A DNA stretch of 64,000 nucleotides from Iris pallida (GCA_029216955.1 JANAVB010015600.1:25224010-25288009), one strand, 5' to 3'; positions 33,240 through 45,490 are shown, counted from the first letter of the stretch. Numbers and translations are program-made. The notes: generated by a model from the letters alone, not told the origin.

Positions 33240-35790
33240 ATGGATCTGAATTACTATCTGCAGAATCGTTCTTAGATGTACAACCGTCATCCTGATGACA
33301 TGTGCGGTGTGTGGGATGAATTCATAGAGGGTATACAGCATTTCCTACAGTTTGCCAAGGCGTTCTCTCAATATATGGACGGTACCAAAATTAAGTGTCC
33401 GTTTGTAAGATGTCGTAACTTGAAATATCATCCAGAAGTGGAAGTCATGTATCATATACTCGAAAGGTTCACGCCGAATTACTATCAGTGGAGCGCGCAC
33501 GGAGAACTTGTGTCTTATCATCGGAGTATGAGCCTTATGTGGATGTCCACAACCACGCTGCTTACGACGATGGGTTGGTGAACATGGTTTTTGACGCGGC
33601 GGGGCCTAGTTTCGATCCGGACAATCATGATGCACCTGAAGAGGCACCGAACGCTGATGCTGCAAAGTTCATGGAGTTGCTGGAGAATTAAAGGACTCCA
33701 TTATATCCTGGTTGTGAGGATCATTCACCGCTGGAGGTGGTTACAAGATTGTTGAGCATCAAGTCCGATATTAATATGTCGCAAAATTGCTACAACCGAC
33801 TTATAGAGCTGATTATAGAAATATTGCCTGAGGGTGCTAAGTTACCTAAAGACTTTTACCTATCTAAGAGGATGGTGAGATCGCTATAGATTAGATATGA
33901 GAAAATCAATGCATGTCGCGATGGGTGCATGTTGTACTACAAAGATGACAAGGATGAAGATGTCTGCAGATTTTGTGATGCTGATCGCTACAAGGGCAGT
34001 GGTAGAGGAAAGTCTGTCGGTGAAAGGAAGCCTACCGATTCGATGCACTACTTGCCGTTGATGCCGTAGTTGCATCGGTTATTTATGGTAAAGGAAACTG
34101 CAGAAAATATGAGTTGGCATAAGCGGGAACATACCGAAGGAGTATTAGATCACCCATCTGATGGAGAAGCATGGAAGCACTTTGATCGAGAGTATCCAAA
34201 TTTTGCTTCTGATCCGCGTAATGTCAGATTGGGTCCCTGCTCTGATAGTTTTACCCCATTCGGACTTTCGGGATCCCAGTATTCATGTTGGCCTGTGATC
34301 GTCACTCCGTACAATCTACCGCCTTGGATGTACATGAAGACTCCATATATGTTCCTCACCGTTATTATCCCAGGTCTGAACAATCCGAAAAGGATCATCG
34401 ATGTGTATTTACAGCCATTGATTGATGAGTTGAATCAGCTATGGGAAGTAGGTTCCAATACGTACGATGTATCTAGAAAACAAAATTTTCAGATACGGGC
34501 AGCACTTATGTGGACCATAAATGACTTTATGGCCTATGGTATGTTATCTGGATGGAGCATACATGGTCGTCTTTCATGTCCGTATTACATGGACCGCACT
34601 AAGGCTTTCCGTTTAAAATACGGAGGCAAACCGTGCTTCTTCGATTGTCATCAACAATTCCTGCCGAAGGATCATCCGTACCGGAGGAACAAGAATGCTT
34701 TTTGTGCTGGCGCTGTAGAGAAGGCTAATCCCCCGCCAAGGTGACCCGGATACACGATATGGAAAGAGGTAAAATATTTACCAAGAGCTATTGAAGAGCC
34801 TGCTACGGGCTATAAGTGTGACGAATTTGGTCGCACTCATAACTGGACGAAGAGGAGTATATTCTAGGATCTGCCATATTGGAGCACCAATCTGATTAGA
34901 TATAACCTTGATGTCATGCATATCAAGAAGAATGTGTTTGATAACATAATTAATACTGTAATGGACGTAAAAGGGAAGACGAAAGACAATCCAAAGGATA
35001 TGTTCGACTTAGAAGAAATATGTATACGTCCTGTATTGCATTTGATAGAGGTGGGGAATGGGAAGTTGAAGCAGCCTAAGGCAATTTTCTCACTAGAGAA
35101 GGAGGATAAAGTAAGAATTTGTAGGTGGATTCAAGGTCTGAAATTTCCAGACGGGTATGTTTCGAACTTGAGAAGATGCGTCGACCTCAATGAGAACAAA
35201 CTGACAAGTATGAAAAGCTATGATTGTCATGTATTCATGGAGAGGTTAATTCCGATTGTATTTCGGAAATTCTTACCCCAGATTGTTTGGGATCCATTGA
35301 CCGAGCTTAGCATATCTTCAGAGATCTTTGTTCTACTAAGTTGCTCGTCGATCATCTAGAAAAGCAGGAGAATGATATTACGGTAACACTATGCAAGCTC
35401 GAGAAGGTATTTCCTCCTAGATTCTTCGACTCCATGGAGCATTTGCTAATTCATCTTCCCTACGAGGTACATATTGGTGGGCCCATCGATTATCGATAGA
35501 TGTACCCGTTTGAGCGGCATTTGAACCACCTAAAGAGGAAGGTGAAAAATAAGGCTCGGGTCGAGGGTTCTATTTGTCAAGACTATATTCTCGAGGAGAT
35601 TACAAACTTCTGCTCGACGTATTTCAAACCTCATGTTGCTACGAATAGACTTTCAGTATTGGTTGTGGATTCATGTGGATATTGGTTGTATACTTTGGAA
35701 ATTTGTTTACCGAATTTGGATATTTTTGTGTTCGTTGTGTTGGTATCTCATCATATGTTAGTTGTAGACTTTTACTCTTGTTTGCGTTGA
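33240..35790 (+). pseudogene. TNP2-type CACTA transposase (broken)
   Basis: The N-terminal transposase-associated domain reads MYNRHPDDMCGVWDEFIEG, then CPFVRCRN and WSAHGE. The central Transposase_21 region follows: CRDGCMLYYKD, CPYYMDRTKAF, FFDCHQQFLPKDHPYR, and the NLDVMHIKKNVFDNIINTVM box. A DUF4218-like part is MYPFERHLNHLKRKVKNKAR with FCSTYF. The usual C-terminal extension seems absent beyond about 35790. It is broken by a frameshift near 33500 and by stops at about 33275, 33889, 34069, 34742 and 34867, most of them CAG to TAG, CGA to TGA or TGG to TAG. The product in live relatives cuts and pastes the element. Confidence 0.9.
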
Positions 35791-35944
35791 TTGTTATAAC
35801 ATTGTGATGTATCGGTGTTGAATGTTCCACCGAAGGGGTCGACGAACCCATGAAGAAAATTTGCTTGTGGTTTTTTTGTTATTTATTGAACTACAGGTAG
35901 AAAATGTGATTCTGTGGACATTCTGTAATTTTTTATTTTTTTAT

Positions 35945-36380
35945 AATTTAGCAACGTTTACCGACGTTTAGCGACGTAGCTAAACATCGGTAAGTCACCA
36001 GGTATACCGACGCTTACCGACATAAGGTGGCGTCGGTAAACATCCCAGGATTTTCTTCGCCTACAGAGTCGGTGAACGTCGGTAAAAACTAGACATACGT
36101 CGCTAACTGTTGCAGGATTCACCGACATTGGCCGACGTTTGAGACGTCGCCATATTTCCGACGGGGCGTCGGTGAACGTCAGTAAATGTTCCAGGATTAT
36201 CGACGTTTAATTACGTCGGTAAGCATCGGTAAGAGCGACGATTACCGATGTTTTACCTGTTAGCGACATGGCTTTCCGCGACCACAGGAAAACATCACTA
36301 AATACGTCGGTAATAAGTTTTAGCGACATTTTTTGTCATTTTAGCGACGTTTCCTGGCGTTGCTAATATGACTGTTTCTG
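35945..36380. repeat. Right subterminal array of the CACTA element
   Basis: Dense TTAGCGACGT, CGTCGGTAA and ACCGACGTT motifs in both orientations up to the right terminus. Confidence 0.85.
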
Positions 36381-36386
36381 GTAGTG

Positions 36387-36389
36387 GAC
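36387..36389. repeat. Right 3-bp target duplication of CACTA element (GAC)
   Basis: Second copy of the GAC at 31329-31331. Confidence 0.88.
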
Positions 36390-36589
36390 TAGACCATCAG
36401 GAGTAACGAGGACTACTCTGACCAATGCAATGATTTTGCCCTTAGGGCCTGTTTTTAAAACACCATCGAAGAACATTCGTCAGACGGGATTATCTGAGAC
36501 CGCATTTGAATCTAGGACTTCATCAGTAATGTCATCGTAAAGCTTTGACATTTTCGGTAAAAGATGTGCCGCCAAGAAGTTGGCCAATG

Positions 36590-36960
36590 CTTAAACATTA
36601 ATCGCCTTTTGTGGGACGAACACCATGTCGTAAGGTGTCAGAAGGATTGCCCATGTGGCTAACTATGAGTTTAGCATCCTAAGCTTGGTCATAAGGACTC
36701 GGAGGGGATTGACTCTGGAGATGACGTAAATTGTCTATCCAACCACATAATGTCACGTCTTTTGGATGGCAAAAACTAGAGCGAGACACTCCTTCTCAAC
36801 AGGATTATACCGATATTCAACACCAATTATGGTCATGTTTAGATAGTAGATTGACTGTTCGTGGCCTTCGTTGCTTTTATTGGCTAACAAAGAGCCCAAA
36901 GAATGGTTTATGGCTCGAACGTACAGTAGAAAGGTCCTTCCCATGACTGGTAAAACCAGG
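36590..36960 (-). pseudogene. RT-linked RNase H of element C
   Basis: The minus strand reads FLLYVRAINHSLGSLLA, GHEQSIYYLN, EYRYNPVEKECLALVFAIQK, the gypsy RNase H following RT. The first catalytic Asp position (usually Y-D/V-A context) appears altered. Together with the second RNase H this gives the dual arrangement typical of Tat elements. The part downstream of 36750 is out of frame. Confidence 0.82.
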
Positions 36961-37790
36961 ACTAGGGGACTAGTGAGATATTTTTTGATGTTGTCGAACG
37001 CGCACTGGCATTCTTCGGTCCAGACATAAGAAACACCTTTCTTTATTGGCTTAGATAACAGTTGACATCACCTAGAGAGATTTGCTATGAATCTTCTGAT
37101 ATATGCCGAGCATTATAGTAGGCCCCAGAGCTCACAGAGATTTTTCGGGGGAGCCATGTCTAGAATGGCGTTGGACTTTTCATGGTCAATGTGAATACCT
37201 TTGGCTGTGACGATGAAGCCCAAGAACTTGCCGCTGAAAACCCCCAGAAAAGGCTTGGTCAGGTTCATCTTTAGCTGACGTGTCCGCATTAAGTCGAAAA
37301 TCGTCCTCAATTGATCCAGATGGTTGGCTTTTCTCTGACTTTTAACGACAATGTCATCAACATAACATTCTACCGTTTGTCGGAGGTGTTTGCAAATATG
37401 GTGCTCATAGCCTGTTGATATGTTGCTCCAGAATTCTTCAAACTAAAATGTATCACTGTATAATAGTAGATTCCTTTGGTGTCTGGAATAAAATATGCTT
37501 TTTGTCTTCAGAAAATATTTTCATCCGATTATAGCCCAAAAACTCGTCCATGAGGGACATACATTCGAAGCCACAAGTATTGTCGATCATCACGTTGGTG
37601 TTCAAAAGGAGAAACTCGTCTTTGGACAGGCCGAGTTGAGATCCCTAGAGTCTATGTAGACTCGAATCTTTCCATTCTTCTTAGTGATGGAACGATGTTG
37701 GCCACCCAATCTGGATGTTGTTCCTCGTGAATGAAGCCGCTATCAATGAGTTTGTCGACTTCTTTCTCGATGGCATCCATGATGTTGGGA
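36961..37790 (-). pseudogene. Reverse transcriptase of element C
   Basis: The minus strand contains the N-terminal RT block KNGKIRVYIDSRDLN with SACPK, the active-site box CYVDDIVVKSQRKANHLDQ (YVDD near 37355) and RTRQLKMNLTKPFLGVFSGKF followed by LGFIV. These are canonical gypsy RT motifs. Stops and shifts occur between blocks (for example near 37440 and 37590). In live relatives it makes the cDNA. Confidence 0.88.
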
Positions 37791-38058
37791 CAAAAGCGGC
37801 ATTGTTACTATTTGACAGGTTTAGCATTGGACAAATATTAAGTCGATATATTGTGACTTACGGATCTAAACCTAGCATGTCTTCATAGCTCCAAGCGAAG
37901 ACATCGATGTACTCTTAGATAAGTTGTATCAGAGATTCTATGTCTTCTCCAGTCAGGATTTTGCTAATAAAGATAGTTTTAGGTGAAGCCTCTTCTCCTA
38001 GGTCGACTTGAATGACCTCATCTTCGATGGAAGGATCTCGCTGTTGAAAGCGCCACAC

Positions 38059-38456
38059 CTACTGGGATCTTAAGTATTGAGCCCATGATTCATCCTCAAA
38101 GAATTCCAGCATATGGTCTTCATCCTTGACTGGGGGATCTACAGAGGCCATATTGACTGATAATACCTTTTTGAAGACCTGGCCTATACTGGTATCAGAG
38201 TCCCAGGTTGAGGAATCAGGCGAGTGAGAGTGCACCATGACCTTTGGCTCCGAACTCTCCAAAGTTGTCATCGGTGTAACATAATCCAATCCTCGACGAG
38301 TGCGCTGGTAGTAATTTTGAGACTTTTCTTTTGAACATAAAGTCGTAAAGGGAGGCGTTGGCCTTTGCCATAATTCAAATCTCTGCCACTGGTCAAGTCA
38401 TAGACCATCTTCTGGATAAGGTGTTTGGCTTGAGCGGTATAACGATAGAGCTGCAT
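38059..38456 (-). pseudogene. Protease-RT linker of element C with G-patch-like motif
   Basis: Two adjoining frames: HLIQKMVYDLTSGRDLNYGKG (G-patch-like, a Gly-rich helix-turn motif) and a downstream acidic part with SSTWDSDTSIGQVFKKV and MLEFFEDESWAQYL. The same order is found in element D (GYDFKAGLNSGKG, SWDSDTSVGHV, EFFEDDED). G-patch motifs are known in some retroviral and retrotransposon polyproteins next to protease. The join between the two frames is shifted. Confidence 0.65.
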
Positions 38457-39322
38457 CTTGCTTTTATCGGGTTCCGGTTCTACGGGAGTAAGTCTTTGAG
38501 GAGGTTCTACCCAACCGAAGATGATGGATATCTCATCTTTCTTTTCTGCTGAAACCAGGAAGTGAGCATCTAAAAAAGAGACAAGTCAGCTTGCAAGATT
38601 AGCGGTTGTCACTTGTGTTAGCAGTTGTCACTAGTGTTGCAGTGTGTACAAGAGTAATTCAAAGATAACTTTCTATTAATAAAATGTGAAATTTTATCTC
38701 GAGGGATTACATCATCTAAAGAGTGGGCATCAGCATTGGCGCACATATAGTCCCCAAACTCCTCATCAATAAGAACCGGGACTGCCATAGGGGAAGGTGA
38801 AGGAGGTCTCCACTTCAGTTTGACAACCAAACGAGCTGGAGCCAAAGATTCTTGCGGCCTTAGGGCTGCCTCTGGGCCTCTTCGGGGGAGCTTTATCCGA
38901 ATAGGCTCCTGACTAACGGCTGACGCAGTCGAGGATGAGTGAGCCGGAGCCTTTCCATGAAGCTTGATGATGAGAGGCACTGATGTTGGGGGGCTTCCCC
39001 TTTAGTAGAACCCTCAGTGGTTCTTCAGCAACCGCTGCACTTTCAGATGCAGTCTCTGCCTCAACATCTACATCATTGGCATCGTCATCCCAGGGGATAG
39101 ATCTGTACAGAGCAACATCAGTACAGTATGTTTTTAGTCCTCAAAATGGGTCGATGTCGGTAAACTTCGTCTTGATGGTCCTATTGCTGGCCACATATTT
39201 CATGCATTGATGGAAAGTGGAGGGTACGATCAAGTACTCATAAATCCATGGTCAACCCAACAATATATTATAGTTTATGTCTGTATCAATGACATAACAA
39301 GTCACATCCGTCTGGAGATCCC

Positions 39323-39649
39323 CTATCTGTCATTTAGATGAATCTTGCCCAAGGGTGCACTCTTTCCCGTTTTGAAATTCCTGATTGTAGTGTTTGACGC
39401 GGTCAGCCGATACATAGGAATCTCTAAGGTTTGGAGTAAACTGTAAGGAATTATGCTGAGGGAGGAGCCATGGTCGATGTGGATGGGATCGACCTTAGTG
39501 GCACCCATATACCCTGTATAATACATGAGTCTATTGCGCCAGTTGTTCTTCAGCAACATATCATGTTGAGTGAAGGTGATGTTAGGAATCATCTCAACCA
39601 CATTATGGCAATATGGACACACGACAGGATCCTCCTTGGGCAGTTGCAC
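39323..39649 (-). pseudogene. Aspartic protease region of element C
   Basis: The minus strand reads CPYCHNVVEMIPNITFTQHDML, then IHIDHGSSLSIIPYSLL, where the catalytic D-x-G-S box is D-H-G-S, and APLGKIHLNDR. It aligns well with element D's 50935-51240. It processes the polyprotein in live relatives. The His in the box and the loss of frame at 39323 argue against activity. Confidence 0.78.
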
Positions 39650-39870
39650 CAGGACGAGGAATGAATTAGCATCCTACAAAGCCTTATTGAGGGCATCCCG
39701 AGTGTCTTTGGAGAGACGGAGGAGCTCGAAGAGCGACAGCCTGGCTGGAGTATTAGCAAGTTGTGCCAATATGTCGAAGTTTTAGGGCTTGATTGGCCCT
39801 ACTGCTAAGTTTTTCTTAGAGGTTTGTCAAAGCGAACCTCATTCTGCTTTTACTTATCTGCTGCAGGAAT

Positions 39871-41877
39871 TTAAGATGGGCTTGCTTTCGATGTATCAGG
39901 TGTGGTAGCACCAGCAGACAGAGGTACCTTCTCCTCCAGGTCCTGGTTATCTTCTTGCTGATGAGCCGAACGAGTGGTAACCAGAGCATTGTCGGTTGAT
40001 ATAGAAACCGTACGACACGACTTGATTTTCTTCTCCTTAACAGAGCATGCTGCAGGTAGCATCATGTCTGGGGCAAGATCAGGATGGACCCACATATCTT
40101 TGCCTCGTGGCATTGTAAGCGGTATGAGGCCCTGAGCATTATCAAGGGCTGGTGGAAGGTTGACCACTTCTGTTATCGCTTTAGGGATGGGGACTATACC
40201 GTCTTGAGCCTCTATCCTTGGAAAGCTTTCGAACTTGAGGGTCACCATGTCGGCAGTGACCGTCTTATCTGCGTAGTCGAATGAGATGACCTTGGCATCA
40301 ATAAGGCATTGGATCTGCTTCTTCAACATGTAACAGTCGTATGTTGAATGGTGGACGTACTGGTGATAGTGACAGTACTTTGGATTGTGCACCTTTTTCG
40401 CTTCGTCAGGATGCTTGGGAGGCGGAAGTTTAAGTTTTTCACCCTTTATCAGCATATTGAAGAGTTCTAGTACATCGTCATCATTGAATGAGTAGTTTTC
40501 TTTTGGTTTTGGTGCTTCTATCGGCTTCTGGTTCATTGATGCTGAACTTTTGGAGATGTTAACAGTCAGGGCTTGCTTCCCTTTTCCATTCTTGTGGGCA
40601 GGGTTATCGCTAGACGAGTGTTTCCCTTTATTTCGAGTGAGAGAAAACTTAGTCCCAGCAATTATGCATCCCGAGCTTTTCTTTCAGCCACATCAGCCTC
40701 GGTAATAAAAGGCATCCATTCTATGCATGGAGGAGCATTGTGCCATAATTTAATTGTAGGAAAGCATGTTCTTGCGACATGAATCCATATGCATAGCTCG
40801 GGTACACTAGGTAGTAGCCTCAGAGCTACCTGGCGAAAGCACTCAATGTAAGCGCGTACAGGTTCTTTCTCCTTCTGGACAATGTCCATAAGAGTCTTCA
40901 TAGAACCGAACAAGGAAAAGACGCTTCAAATCGTCTAATGATGAGATGTAATTATCGGGGAGGCTACAAAACCATTCGTAGGCTACCTCCTGCAATATCC
41001 CTACGAATATATTCGTAAGCAGAGCGTCGTCTTTTGGCAGATACCCCGTTGCTGAGGCAAAGTACCTCAAGTATCGATGAGGCGACTCCTTCGTATCGAA
41101 AGGTACAAGCATCTGTGGCTTATACTTGGGATGATATATCACATTATCCCATTCAGAGGGATATGTTTGTCGGATTCTCATCTTTAGGAGAAATTCTTTA
41201 TTTTCTCGGGCATCAAAACGAGCATACAACTCCTTAAGAGCCCGCTGTATGTCATTTGACATTGTGGGTCCAGTCGTTAATGTAGTAGATGATTGCGGTA
41301 GTGCTTTGTTCATGATGGAAGTCAGTGCATGAGGAGGTGCATTGGACTCCCTAATCATTCCCGGACCTTGATTTGTTGGAGTAGAAGCGTTGGATGTCAA
41401 TTTGTCTTTGATCTCCAAGACCATAGAATTCAAGGCTTGCATGGTCTCATGTAACGTATTCAAGACCTTCTCAAGTGCTTCTATACGTTGTTAATGATTG
41501 GACCCCTTGTTGCTTCCCGTGTTGTCACCTTCGACCATATAGACGGACATCAGGTGTGGGGAAATAGAAGGTACTTTGGATCTTTCGCTCTACATCTCGG
41601 ACCCTTGAGTTTTGCCTTCCTGAGGGTAGACGGGTAAGTTGTAATTGTCTTCTGACTCGAAGCAGTTACTACCCCAAGCTTGCTGATAGCTTGCACTTCC
41701 GGAGGCATCTGTGTCGGTCCCGTACATATCTTTGCCCGGTTGGAAGGAAGGGTTGTCATAGATCATAGGGATTTGGCTACCCCCAGCCTGTGTTGCAGTT
41801 GAAGCGATATTTCCTTGCAACAAGGGTCTGGACTTGGCACACTTGTGTTGGAACACACCCGTACTGGGCACCTCCAA
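39871..41877 (-). pseudogene. gag: Gag of element C
   Basis: Likely start at 41877 (MEVPSTGVFQHKCAK), equivalent to element D's MASRSTGVENVQ. The frame then passes a TAG near 41590 and another near 41490. The Gag domain proper is at about 41463-40843: RFDARENKEFLLKMRIRQTYP, YHPKYKPQMLVPFDTKESP, FVGILQEVAYEWFCSLPD. After a frame change come VRAYIECFRQVALRL and VHNPKYCHYHQYVHHSTYDC (a CX2H...HX4C-type binding motif typical of Tat gags), followed by YMLKKQIQCLIDA. A Ser/Thr-rich C-terminal part ends at 39871. Confidence 0.82.
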
Positions 41878-43190
41878 CTTGCTACTTCCAGGTCAGCCTT
41901 TGGACTTGTTAGTCGAGATGGGCAGATTCTTGGAGAGCTTCTTGAGGGATGGCGACCCCCAGGCGAAAAAACATGAAGCAACCAGGACTTTATCTTGTTC
42001 TTCACTCGACAATCTCTCGCCAAGTTTCTGTATAGGTACCGTCAATTGTAGTCATTGGAAAATGGCCTACCTCTTTGGTGGCGATGCTGCTGTTTGGTGG
42101 CAACAAGAGTGGATGGTTATGTTGGCACAAGTGTGCCTTGAGACAGGCATGTGGTGCACAACAGAGTCTTTCCTCATCTTGTGCTTATGAGAGATCACGA
42201 TATGCAAATCAGAAGTCTCCACATCTATACTCATTTCGTGAGGGCACGGACATTGTGCGCATGAGAGAAGATGTGAAGGTAGCTTCCCTCTTTTCCGTTC
42301 CTGCGCGTGAGACATGCTTAGGTCCTGGTCAGAGAGTTGCTCGTGAAGCAGACTCACTTCATGCTTAAAGCAACACTGCTCGCATGAGTCCGTCCCTTCA
42401 GTATGCACCCCTGGCTTGAATCATGCGCAAGAGCGCTCAAGTGACAGCGGGGTTTTATTGGTCGAGGCATCAAAGCACTCGAACTAATTTTATCCAATTT
42501 TATGTTGACTATGCGTATGACAGTCAACGCATGCCTTCGGTCAGTTGTGGGCATAGCACATTGGTCGCTCGAAGCATGTACAGCCAGGGACTTTTTCCTA
42601 CTACTCCTGGAAGGTACGTAGTATACAGAGTCCAATATGGTGGTCGACGTAGCACATTGGTCGCGCAGGGCACATGCTGCTTTAGATTTCTTCGTGCTAC
42701 CCCTAAAAGGTGTATAGCATTCAGAATCCAACATAGCCTTACCTAAAGGGTAGGTAATTCTGTAAAAAACAAAAGTTCTAGCCTGTGCAGCCACCTTTGT
42801 GCATGGGCTGGGTGTTGCACCTTTCTTCTAGTATTGTACCTTCGTTTGGCATGCAGCATGGGAGCTGCGCTGTTTGCTATGCTTCTCAGCAACTAGAGTC
42901 GAATGAGGCAGTACAGCAGCAGCGGGTGAAGGTGACTTTGATGCTTTGCCATTTAGGGGACATTGGAGCACATCCCTTTACGTCTTGCTGCTCGTCACAG
43001 CATCCTTGGGCACCCAAGTACGTCGAGTCTTCTTCAGTTTTATGAACCGCTTCGAAGGGCTCGACTGCTCTTCAAAGAGGAGATCTTCAAAGGCTTGCTG
43101 GTCGAAGTATACGACTAGCATCTTTTAAGTAGACCCCAGCAAGTTGTTATCAGATTGCGTCACCACCTTCTCGTAAGAGGAAAAGAAAAT
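41878..43190 (-). other. Leader region of element C between primer site and gag
   Basis: About 1.3 kb without a convincing frame. It holds a direct duplication with a period near 96 bp (TAGCACATTGGTCG at 42554 and 42650). Overlapping frames of 100-146 codons on both strands show no conserved motif. Confidence 0.55.
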
Positions 43191-43207
43191 CCCCCACAGA
43201 GTCGCTA
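43191..43207 (-). promoter_or_regulatory. Primer-binding site of element C, tRNA-Arg(ACG) type
   Basis: The minus strand reads TAGCGACTCTGTGGGGG, close to TGGCGACTCCGCTGGGG, the complement of plant tRNA-Arg(ACG) 3' end as I recall it. It lies 3 nt inside the LTR end. Confidence 0.72.
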
Positions 43208-43427
43208 TTTTGTTTGCCATAAACAAAAGTTGAATGAACTTTTTGTATTTTAAAAGTATAAAAGAGTATAGAAGACTCCCAATCAGGAATCTAGGAACAA
43301 AAATTTCTAGAAAAGTATAACAGTAGAGATCGAGTACTGTAGCGGCTCCTTTACTCCGTTGACGATCTGATAACGAACTAAACTTGCTCTAACTTTCTGA
43401 TGCCTCTTGAATGAAGGAAGACTCCTT

Positions 43428-43438
43428 CTATTTATAGG
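43428..43438 (-). promoter_or_regulatory. TATA box in the 5' LTR of element C
   Basis: The minus strand reads CCTATAAATAG, about 215 bp upstream of the LTR end, the expected place for the element's main promoter. Confidence 0.6.
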
Positions 43439-43970
43439 CTGCACATATATGATGTGCGAAGGGATATTTGGCATGCAGGAGTGCTGCGAGCATGAGATAT
43501 TAAGAGGATCAGTTGTAATCGCTCTATGGGGGTGGCTGTTGAGCTGACACATGGCAGTTGTTAGGATTCTCCATCATCAAGATTCAGGACAGTTAGCATC
43601 GTTTATCAAGATGATCGAGTAATTAACATATGGCTTATGACTATTGCTCGACGATCTTGCTTGGATGAAATCGAATAGATTTTTTCTTATCGAAATAATG
43701 GAAGTTTAAACAAACCAGATCTCGACCTTATCTCAGGAGCGACGGTTTCAACAAACCGAAATTGATTGTATTTGAAGAGATACAATCATTTAAACAAACT
43801 GAATTTGATTATATCCCGAGGAGATATGGCTGTTTCTACCAACTAGGTGTGATTGTATATGAAGAGATATGATTGTATCGTGAGGATATACAACTGTTTG
43901 AACAAACTAGATGTGGTGGTATCTGAAGAGATATGGCTGCCATACTATCCACGTGGCATGACGCCATATT

Positions 43971-44911
43971 TGAAGAACAGGTAGGCAACTCTAGAGGGGG
44001 TGAATAGAGTTTATAATGATAATGGCTAAATAAAAAATCAAACTCTTTTCACCAACAGTAAATAATTAGAGTAAATGCGGAAATAGAAAGTTTAAGAGAG
44101 CATACACAAACACAGTCATTTTTAACCTGATTTCTCTCGTGGAGGACTACTCCAGGCCTGAGAACTCTAGTTCAGGATTAAATCCACTATTTTTGAAATA
44201 GTAGTTACACCCCGTATCTTTTCTTCAGAAGAGCACGTCAACTTCTTACAAAGATCGCTGTGGCGATGCTTGGAATTTTCCAAGCGACTTTCTTAACTCT
44301 TGCACAAACTCCTAACTGAATAGCACTAAGCATTTTGAGGCTTAGGAAGCTTGTGGCTAGTAGATGAGAAGGTTAAGGCTTATATGCGGCTTTATAGAGA
44401 AGAGAAGAGAAGATTGGATGATTGAAATGAGAGAATTCAAGGCCTATTTATACTAGTTGGGATAGGCAGAATTCGGCCAGAATTCTGTGTCAAGAATTCA
44501 AATTTTTGGCCGTTAGACAACTAGCAAACAACAAACCCTAAAAATTAGGGTCCTGTAATTTAGGGGACAGAGTTCGGCCCGAAGACTGTGTGGAGGCAGA
44601 GTTCGGCCCGAACTCTGTCTCTAGAGGACAGAATTGCTCAAATGGGCTTTGTGGGCTAGTTTGGTTAGGTGGAGCTTTTTGGTTTGTGTTTGGAGATAAA
44701 GTATAGGCCCAAACCACTCGGTGCTACTCAGTTTACAATTATCTAGACTCAATAAATATGAAAATACAGACTCAAAAATTGAGTACACCGCAGGAGAGAG
44801 CCGACGTCCGTCTTGCACTGAGATTTGTCCTGATGTGTCATATTAAATTATGACAAGTATCATATTGTCAATTTTATCAATATTTGGTTGACTGTAATTT
44901 TGTGTCAACGA
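43971..44911 (-). mobile_element. Candidate insertion (solo-LTR-like) in the LTR of element C
   Basis: The composition changes at about 43971 and again near 44911. ATATT flanks both sides (43966-43970 and 44912-44916). The minus strand ends with TTCACCCCCTCTAGAGTTGCC, a string resembling the U5 end of plant Copia LTRs, and contains TATAAATAGGCC and CTCTATAAAGCC. However, the right end is not a clean TG/CA terminus. Class and borders are uncertain. Confidence 0.35.
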
Positions 44912-45039
44912 TATTGTGGTGGAGGTACGTGCTTTATGAGACTACGCTTTCGGGCATCAGCGGAGTCACTACACTTTTGGGTGACGAGAAGACTGCTTCT
45001 GAGGCGACGAAGTCACTATGCTTTTGGACAACGAGAAGA

Positions 45040-45490
45040 CTATGCTTTTGGAAGCTCTGAAAGATCAATGAAGGAGCCGTTGAAGGGGCTACGCTTCTGG
45101 AAGCTCTGAAAGACCAATAAAGGAGCCGTGAAAGGACTGCGCGTCTGGATGCTCTGAGAGACCAATGAAGGAGCCGTTGAAGGGGATACACTTTCGAAAG
45201 CTCTGAGAGACTAATGAAGGAGCCATTGATGGGGATGCGCTTCTGGAAGCTCTGAGAGACCAATGAAGGAGCCGTGAAGGGGCTGCGCTTCTGGAAGTTC
45301 TGAGAGACCAATAAAGGAGCCGTTGTAGGGGTTGCACTTCTAGAAGCTCTGAGAGACCAATAAAGGAGCCGTAAGGGGCTACACTTCTGGAAGCTCTGAG
45401 AGGCTAATGAAAGAGCCGTTGAATGAGCTGTACTTCTGGAAGCTCTAAGAGACCAATGAAGAAGTCGTTGAATAGGCTGCGCTTCTGGGA
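45040..45490 (-). repeat. 48-bp minisatellite in the LTR of element C
   Basis: Nine degenerate units of 47-49 bp, each with CTTCTGGAAGCTCTGAGAG and AATGAAGGAGCCGT. Only one unit is left in the other LTR (23008-23051). Confidence 0.9.

Larger units (their letters stand above)
31332..36386 (+). mobile_element. CACTA (En/Spm) DNA transposon
   Basis: 5,055 bp. The termini are CACTACCAAAATAAGTCATA on the left and, reverse-complemented, CACTACCAGAAACAGTCATA on the right, similar over about 28 bp, flanked by GAC. Both ends carry dense subterminal GCGACGT/TAGCGAC motifs (31345-31665 and 35945-36380), the expected transposase-binding zones. Inside is a TNP2-type transposase pseudogene. The ends look able to be mobilised by an active relative. 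It sits in the second RNase H of element C. Confidence 0.94.

Noticed and set aside
41878..43190. Frames of 100-146 codons on both strands
   Set aside because: They overlap each other in the leader of C and share no motif with gag of D.
45040..45490. Long minus-strand frame across the minisatellite (up to 191 codons, SLRASRSA repeats)
   Set aside because: Open only because a 48-bp (multiple of three) unit repeats; it is LTR sequence.
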